A stretch of DNA of 64,000 nt from JARFQW01 sp963842955 (lineage in GTDB: Bacteria > Pseudomonadota > Gammaproteobacteria > Steroidobacterales > XN24): positions 186,001 to 250,000 of the forward strand of contig CAWJIJ010000006.1 of NCBI GenBank assembly GCA_963842955.1, written 5' to 3'. This document shows, piece by piece, positions 60,141 through 64,000 of the stretch (the stretch's first letter is position 1; every line of letters starts with the position of its first letter). The notes under the pieces were generated by a model. The model was not told the origin of the DNA and searched no databases. It saw only the letters and a program-made list of their open reading frames with translations. The translations under genes and the position numbers were made by a program.

Positions 60141-60317
60141 CTACGGAAGCCTTGGCGACTTCGGCCCGCCATAACCCTTCCGCCAGCGGTAGTAGGTCTG
60201 GTCGGTGACGCCGATCTGCTTGCAGGCCTGGGCAATGCTGCGCCCCTGGCCCAGCAGCACGTCAACTTCGCGCAGCTTGTGGATGATCTCCTCAGAGGTG
60301 TACCTTTTCTTCGCCAT
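60141..60317 (-). pseudogene. IS3-family orfA (N-terminal fragment)
   Basis: A 58-codon fragment from the ATG at 60317 that encodes the helix-turn-helix part of IS3-family OrfA: KKRYTSEEIIHKLREVDVLLGQG, then SIAQACKQIGVTDQTYYRWRKGYGG. Homology ends at this GYGG, and a stop follows six codons on. The leucine zipper of OrfA is lost, so it is not functional as a transposase subunit. Confidence 0.85.
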
Positions 60318-60386
60318 GTTCCAGTCTACTTGTCAACGTAGATTACGTGATTGGAAACTGGACCAGGAATTTCAGGTCACGCCAAT

Positions 60387-60405
60387 GACACGCGGATAGT
60401 GTGTC
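60387..60405. promoter_or_regulatory. Inverted repeat upstream of the FUSC gene
   Basis: GACAC-N9-GTGTC lies 29 bases before the GTG of the FUSC gene. It has the size of a LysR or TetR-type half-site pair. No regulator gene for it is in the window. Confidence 0.25.
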
Positions 60406-60433
60406 CTGAGCCAAAGATGGTGAATAGAAGATT

Positions 60434-62602
60434 GTGAAGCTGAGTTTGAACTTTAAAGAGGCATTCAAGACAGCCCTGGCCATGACCATTGCCATCGGCA
60501 TCGCCCTTGCTATGAACTGGGAAAAGCCCTATTGGGCAGGCTTGGCTGTTGCCATGTGCTCCCTGGCCACTCTCGGGCAGTCCCTGGAAAAAGCTTCCCT
60601 GCGCATGGCCGGCACTGTCGTAGCAGCAGCAGTGGCGCTGGTGGTCATTGCGCTTTTTGGTCAGCACCGTTGGGCATTTATCCTGTTCCTCTCGCTGTAC
60701 GCTGCGGTCTGCTGCTACATGATGAGTGGCAGTGCGAATCCATATTTCTGGCATGTGTGCTGGTTTGTTGCAGTGGTCATCTGCGTCGGAGGAGGGGCGA
60801 ATTCTGTCAACGCATTCGAGACTGCGATGCTCAGGCTGCAGGAAACGGGGCTCGGCATACTGGTTTACAGCCTGGTCGCCCTTTTTGTCTGGCCCCGGCA
60901 TACAGGTCCCCAACTCACAAAGGCGGCGGTCGAGCTGGTCGCTCTGCAGCGCCAGCTTCTGGGGGCCTGCCTGGCGACGATGGCGGGCCGCGACACGTCC
61001 CCTGGACCCTCCCAACTGGCCGCCCAGGAGCACAAGAGCAGGGCGGGCTTCGATCAGTTGTTGCACGCAGCCAGGGTCGACAGCAGCGAGGTACGGGAGC
61101 TGCGAACGCAGTGGCGCGGCTTCCAGCAACAACTTGCCCAGTTCAGCCTCAGCATTACTCGGTGGCGAGAGGCCTTCACCGATTTGAAGAATCTGGAGAT
61201 ACAGGCGTTGTTGCCTGACCTGGCGGCATTTGGCGCTGAGGTCGATGCCAGGCAGGAGCAGATCGGCCTTATGCTGGTCGGCACCAGGCCGCAGCGGCAG
61301 CCACAGTCCGTGACTCTGACTGTCAACGAGGCAGCGCTGGACGCCTTGTCGCCGCTGCACCGGGCCGCACTCGCGGTGAGTCGTTCCCATCTGCTCGATA
61401 TCGAGCGGCTGACGCGTGCGCAGTTCGATACCCTCAGCGATATCAGGGGATTCAGCCCTGCACCGGCACCCCTCCCGCAAGTCCGCGGCGGTTCTTCGGG
61501 GTTCTTTGTGCCCGACCCCGATCGCCTGGCTGGCGTCCTGCGACTGGTGTTGATGATATGGCTGAGCTTTCTCGCCGCAATTTATATCAGTGACCTGCCC
61601 GGCGGCTTTCAGTTACTGATCATGACCGCCTCGATCAGCATAGTCCCGGCGACCACGCCGCAGCTGAGGATCTCGATCATCTACGTGCCGATTCTGAGCA
61701 GCGTTGCCCTCGCCTCGGTCCTGTATCTTTTCGTCATGCCCGCGTTGTCGAGCTATCTCAGTCTGGGCGCCATGATCTTTGCGGTCACCTTTGCGATATG
61801 CTATCTGTGCGACGCGCGGCCGCCGGCGCTGGGCAGACTCGCGGGACTGGCCATGTTCCTGGTCCTGTGCGGGTTCTCCAACCACCAGTCTTACAATGTA
61901 CTGAGTGTCACATCCACTTCGCTGGTACTGGTCGGCTTATGCCTGATCAATAACCTGGCCTGGTATTTCCCTTTCTACCTGTTGCCCGAGCGGGTTTTTC
62001 TGCGCCAATTGCGCCGGTTCTTTCGCAGCGCTGATTATCTGATAACGACGCTACAGAGCGATCAACCCACTGACGGCCGTATAGCCCGCTGGCGGCAGGC
62101 TTTTCACTGCCAGGAGATCGCGTTGCTTCCCGCCAAGCTGGCCGGGTGGGCTCCGCTGATCGACCCCAAAGTGATCGCTGGCGCGTCTCCCGACAAGATT
62201 GATGCGCTGGTTGCCACTGTCCAGTCGCTGAGTATGCAGCTACAGCAAATTATGGCGCAGCGGGCCTCCCCGGACCCGGCAATGCCCGGGCAGGGACTGC
62301 CCCGGGAATTTAGCCTCTGGCAGCGCAGTGTGAAGGCGGGGCTGGGGCGCCTGGCCCATGAGGAGGATATAGCCACTGCCAGTCGAGAAGTGCAGGAGGA
62401 GCTTGAAGATGCCGGGAAGGAACTGACCGCGGAAGTCGGGTCTGCTTTTGCGCAACACCGGCAACAGTTCGACCAGGGGCAGCTCGAATTCTATTACCGT
62501 ATGCTGGACGCCTGCAGGGGAACATCGGTGGCGCTTCTGGATTGCTCCCGTATTATGGCGGACATTGACTGGGCGGCGTGGCGACAGGAGAGGTTTGCAT
62601 GA
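60434..62602 (+). CDS. FUSC-family transporter (AaeB-like efflux component)
   Basis: A 722-residue inner membrane protein with two helix bundles (residues about 10-155 and 370-530), each followed by a cytoplasmic helical region. FKTALAMTIAIGIALAMNWEKPYWAGLAVAMC is the FUSC/PET N-terminal pattern; PDPDRLAGVLRLVLMIWLSFLAAIYI opens the second half. AaeB-type proteins export aromatic acids together with a small DUF1656 protein and a periplasmic adaptor. The start is a GTG at 60434. The codon usage and lower GC by eye, and its place between two insertion sequence remnants, suggest acquisition. The partner gene downstream is broken. Confidence 0.88.
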   Translation: MKLSLNFKEAFKTALAMTIAIGIALAMNWEKPYWAGLAVAMCSLATLGQSLEKASLRMAGTVVAAAVALVVIALFGQHRWAFILFLSLYAAVCCYMMSGSANPYFWHVCWFVAVVICVGGGANSVNAFETAMLRLQETGLGILVYSLVALFVWPRHTGPQLTKAAVELVALQRQLLGACLATMAGRDTSPGPSQLAAQEHKSRAGFDQLLHAARVDSSEVRELRTQWRGFQQQLAQFSLSITRWREAFTDLKNLEIQALLPDLAAFGAEVDARQEQIGLMLVGTRPQRQPQSVTLTVNEAALDALSPLHRAALAVSRSHLLDIERLTRAQFDTLSDIRGFSPAPAPLPQVRGGSSGFFVPDPDRLAGVLRLVLMIWLSFLAAIYISDLPGGFQLLIMTASISIVPATTPQLRISIIYVPILSSVALASVLYLFVMPALSSYLSLGAMIFAVTFAICYLCDARPPALGRLAGLAMFLVLCGFSNHQSYNVLSVTSTSLVLVGLCLINNLAWYFPFYLLPERVFLRQLRRFFRSADYLITTLQSDQPTDGRIARWRQAFHCQEIALLPAKLAGWAPLIDPKVIAGASPDKIDALVATVQSLSMQLQQIMAQRASPDPAMPGQGLPREFSLWQRSVKAGLGRLAHEEDIATASREVQEELEDAGKELTAEVGSAFAQHRQQFDQGQLEFYYRMLDACRGTSVALLDCSRIMADIDWAAWRQERFA

Positions 62603-62618
62603 AAAGAGACTCGCGGAC

Positions 62619-62696
62619 TTGATTACGCCTGTTCCTCATGAATTCGCGATCGCCGGCATTTATATGCCGCCCCTGCTGGTGGCCAGCGCTCTGGGT
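62619..62696 (+). pseudogene. DUF1656 (AaeX-like) gene cut by an IS91-family fragment
   Basis: From a TTG at 62619 the frame reads ITPVPHEFAIAGIYMPPLLVASALG, which is the first half of a DUF1656 small membrane protein, the usual partner of FUSC transporters. After about 26 codons the sequence changes to IS91-family DNA, so the second helix region is lost. The gene starts 16 bases after the FUSC stop, as expected for the operon. Confidence 0.75.
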
Positions 62697-62960
62697 GTGC
62701 CGAGCGACTGTGCGGCTACATCACCCGTCCGGCGGTATCAGAGAAGCGGCTGTCGCTCACACCAAACGGGAATGTACGCTACCAGCTGAAGACGCCGTAT
62801 CGTGACGGCACCACCCATGTCATTTTCGAGCCATTGGATTTCATCGTCCGGCTGGCTGCGCTGGTGCCGAAGCCGCGCGTGAAACTTACCCGGTTTCACG
62901 GTGTGTTTGCGCCGAACAGCCAGTATCGGGCACGGGTGACACCGGCCAAGCGGGGCAGGG
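62697..62960 (+). mobile_element. IS91-family (Y2 HUH) transposase fragment
   Basis: The frame reads AERLCGYITRPAVSEKRLSL, then TPNGNVRYQLKTPYRDGTTHV, FEPLDFIVRLAALVPKPRV and LTRFHGVFAPNSQYRARVTP, which is the conserved middle to C-terminal part of IS91/IS801-type transposases. The N-terminal half with the HUH and tyrosine motifs is absent, and homology also stops after AKRGRG. It is therefore an inactive fragment, joined directly to the DUF1656 gene. Confidence 0.85.
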
Positions 62961-63162
62961 GAGGCCAGTCCGTTGCTGCACGGTCGCACGGTCGCACGGT
63001 CCATGGACAGGCACCGTCAAGACCAGATCACGATGACGATGTGCGCAAGCGTCGATATGCAGTGCTGTCATACGGAGGGGCGGCCTAAGAGTGCGGTATT
63101 GGGCGCCCTTAGTGCAGCCGCTATCCTCAGGCCCGAGGCCTGCTGACCCGGGAAGACTGCCT
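62961..63162. other. Unassigned sequence between two transposase genes
   Basis: About 200 bases between the IS91 fragment and the Y1 transposase. It has a short repeat of GGTCGCAC at about 62978-63001. A REP-type hairpin, expected near a REP-associated transposase, is not evident; CTCAGGCCCGAGGCCTG near 63124 forms a small GC-rich inverted repeat at most. Confidence 0.4.
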
Positions 63163-64000
63163 TCACCCTGTTGGTTTCAGACGCAGGTCGCCGTTGCGAT
63201 AGTGCTGCCTGAAGCCCGTGCTGGCTTGTACCCACTCCGAGGAGGAGAGCCCCAGTCGATCCAGGATCGGAGCGACCGAGGCCTCGATATGCCCACGCTT
63301 GCCGGGCGTGATCAGTCGCCCTGTCGCATCCACTAGCTGTAGATAGTCCGGCTCCCGCATTGGCAGCGTTTCTGCTGCCGGTCGCGAGCCTTCTATTGGA
63401 TTGACGGTGTCCGGGAATCCCAGCAGCGGTCGGATGGGCGTCTCGAGGTGGTGAAGCTCACCGCGCTCGAGCATCCGTGCAACGGGCCCACGCTGCTCGC
63501 GAAAGCTGTCGTCGCCACGAATCCGTATGCGGATGCTGGTGTACTCGGAGTCCTCGGGTGTCGGCGCCATCCGGGCGCGGACCGGATTGAGATCGACATA
63601 GGCCATGGCAGCCAGCAAGGCCCGTTCTGAACGCAGGGCCTGGGACTGAAACCGGGCCTCCCAGAAATGACCGGTGCAGCGGTCCTCCGCATTGGCCTGT
63701 CGGGCGATCGGTTCGTTCAGGCACTTCATGAACCAGCTCAGATCGCCGAGGCGTTGGCGATAGACCGCCGCCGTGGCACGGACCGTGTCCTGTTCGGCGG
63801 CACTCAAGGCCTCACCGGCGCGGTAGCGCTGGACCAGCAGCGGCCCGCGAAACAGTGAGGTCCAGCGCTGGAGTACCTCATCATCCGACCAGCCTTTGGC
63901 TTCGTCGGGATTGAGCTTCACGACCAGATGATAGTGATTGCTCATCACGGCATAGGCGCAGAGGTGGATGCTGAAGAGGGACGACAGCACGCGGATCCGG
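63163..64000 (-). CDS. Y1/REP-associated tyrosine transposase (partial, N-terminus outside window)
   Basis: At least 279 codons of an IS200-like Y1 transposase (REP-associated type). The HUH motif with two histidines is in YAVMSNHYHLVVKL. LSWFMKCLNEPIARQANAEDRCTGHFWEARFQSQAL and LLAAMAYVDLNPVRARM are highly typical of this family. The frame stays open to the window end (RIRVLSSLFSIHLCAYAV), so the true start lies beyond 64000; the first ATG in the window is internal. The C-terminus is intact. These proteins move or maintain REP sequences and are usually single-copy 'domesticated' genes. Confidence 0.88.
   Translation of the reverse strand, partial: RIRVLSSLFSIHLCAYAVMSNHYHLVVKLNPDEAKGWSDDEVLQRWTSLFRGPLLVQRYRAGEALSAAEQDTVRATAAVYRQRLGDLSWFMKCLNEPIARQANAEDRCTGHFWEARFQSQALRSERALLAAMAYVDLNPVRARMAPTPEDSEYTSIRIRIRGDDSFREQRGPVARMLERGELHHLETPIRPLLGFPDTVNPIEGSRPAAETLPMREPDYLQLVDATGRLITPGKRGHIEASVAPILDRLGLSSSEWVQASTGFRQHYRNGDLRLKPTG

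Larger units (their letters stand above)
59925..60370 (-). mobile_element. Internally deleted IS3-family insertion sequence remnant
   Basis: The two ends of an IS3-type element are fused. The orfA start (MAKKRYTSEEIIHKL onwards) is near the right end. The last part of orfB (DYIERFYNRIRMHSTIGY then RSPC) is near the left end and is followed by a premature TAG. The middle, including the whole DDE core, is missing. Possible terminal sequences are CCGGACACTGGGTT at the left and CCTGGTCCAGTTTCC (minus strand) at the right; they match only in part, so the boundaries are approximate. Confidence 0.8.

Noticed and set aside
62978..63001. Short repeat of GGTCGCAC
   Set aside because: Only about three units in decayed transposon DNA, with no sign of a CRISPR or regulatory array.
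1..64000. Search by eye for CRISPR arrays, tRNA, rRNA or tmRNA genes
   Set aside because: No regularly spaced repeats, no cloverleaf-like sequence and no rRNA segments were noticed.

Overview
The window reads as chromosome of a high-GC gammaproteobacterium (by eye roughly two-thirds G+C). The evidence is conserved gammaproteobacterial gene order: mrp-metG-rnfABCDGE-nth, purM/purN next to DUF2066 and hda, wrbA-arsC-like next to hda, holC-pepA next to valS and lptFG, and ilvC-like-pssA. Membrane winged-helix/TPR regulators, a GlyGly-CTERM protein and HvfBC recall the Chromatiales/Xanthomonadales side of the class, but the sequence does not fix a genus. Genes are packed tightly, with many ATGA/TGATG start-stop overlaps and several 3' overlaps between convergent genes.

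1-2.7 kb (minus strand): DUF1841 gene, then the MNIO RiPP-maturation pair hvfB-hvfC and a DoxX protein cut by the window edge. No precursor peptide gene is visible, and a pentanucleotide tandem repeat lies in the probable hvfB promoter. 2.7-8.4 kb (minus): the Rnf electron-transport operon rnfABCDGE followed by nth. 8.5-15.2 kb (minus): metG, two PilT-family ATPases and a HEAT-repeat Ser/Thr kinase, with a CRP/Vfr-like site at the presumed kinase promoter. 15.6-17.2 kb (plus): mrp and dcd.

17.2-31.3 kb: purN/purM; DUF2066, a CDP-alcohol phosphatidyltransferase and hda; DUF2069, wrbA and an ArsC-like gene; a small lipoprotein, acylphosphatase, lytic transglycosylase and proS; then a plus-strand run of dienelactone-hydrolase-like protein, a ketol-acid reductoisomerase-like protein that lacks key catalytic residues, pssA (apparently with an AUC start), family 4 uracil-DNA glycosylase, rimI and prfC. 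31.4-44.5 kb: MFS transporter; MoxR-DUF58-TgpA; valS; holC and pepA; lptF and lptG; an RDD protein.

44.5-58.5 kb is the more accessory envelope/regulatory part: a GlyGly-CTERM M14 carboxypeptidase, two paralogous membrane winged-helix regulators (one with TPRs), a 52-residue membrane protein whose helix closely matches the C-terminal helix of a convergent S8 peptidase, then nuclease, BON-domain, TMEM175-like, ProQ-domain, YidB and small secreted proteins. 58.5-64 kb is a decaying mobile region: a truncated GST gene, an internally deleted IS3-family remnant, a FUSC transporter with an apparently lower GC, a DUF1656 partner gene joined to an IS91-family transposase fragment, and a Y1/REP-associated transposase running off the window.

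The best leads for undescribed biology are the kinase-PilT operon under a CRP-like site, the reductoisomerase-like probable pseudoenzyme, the S8 peptidase/small-protein pair with the shared helix beside paired membrane regulators, and the repeat-containing hvfB promoter.
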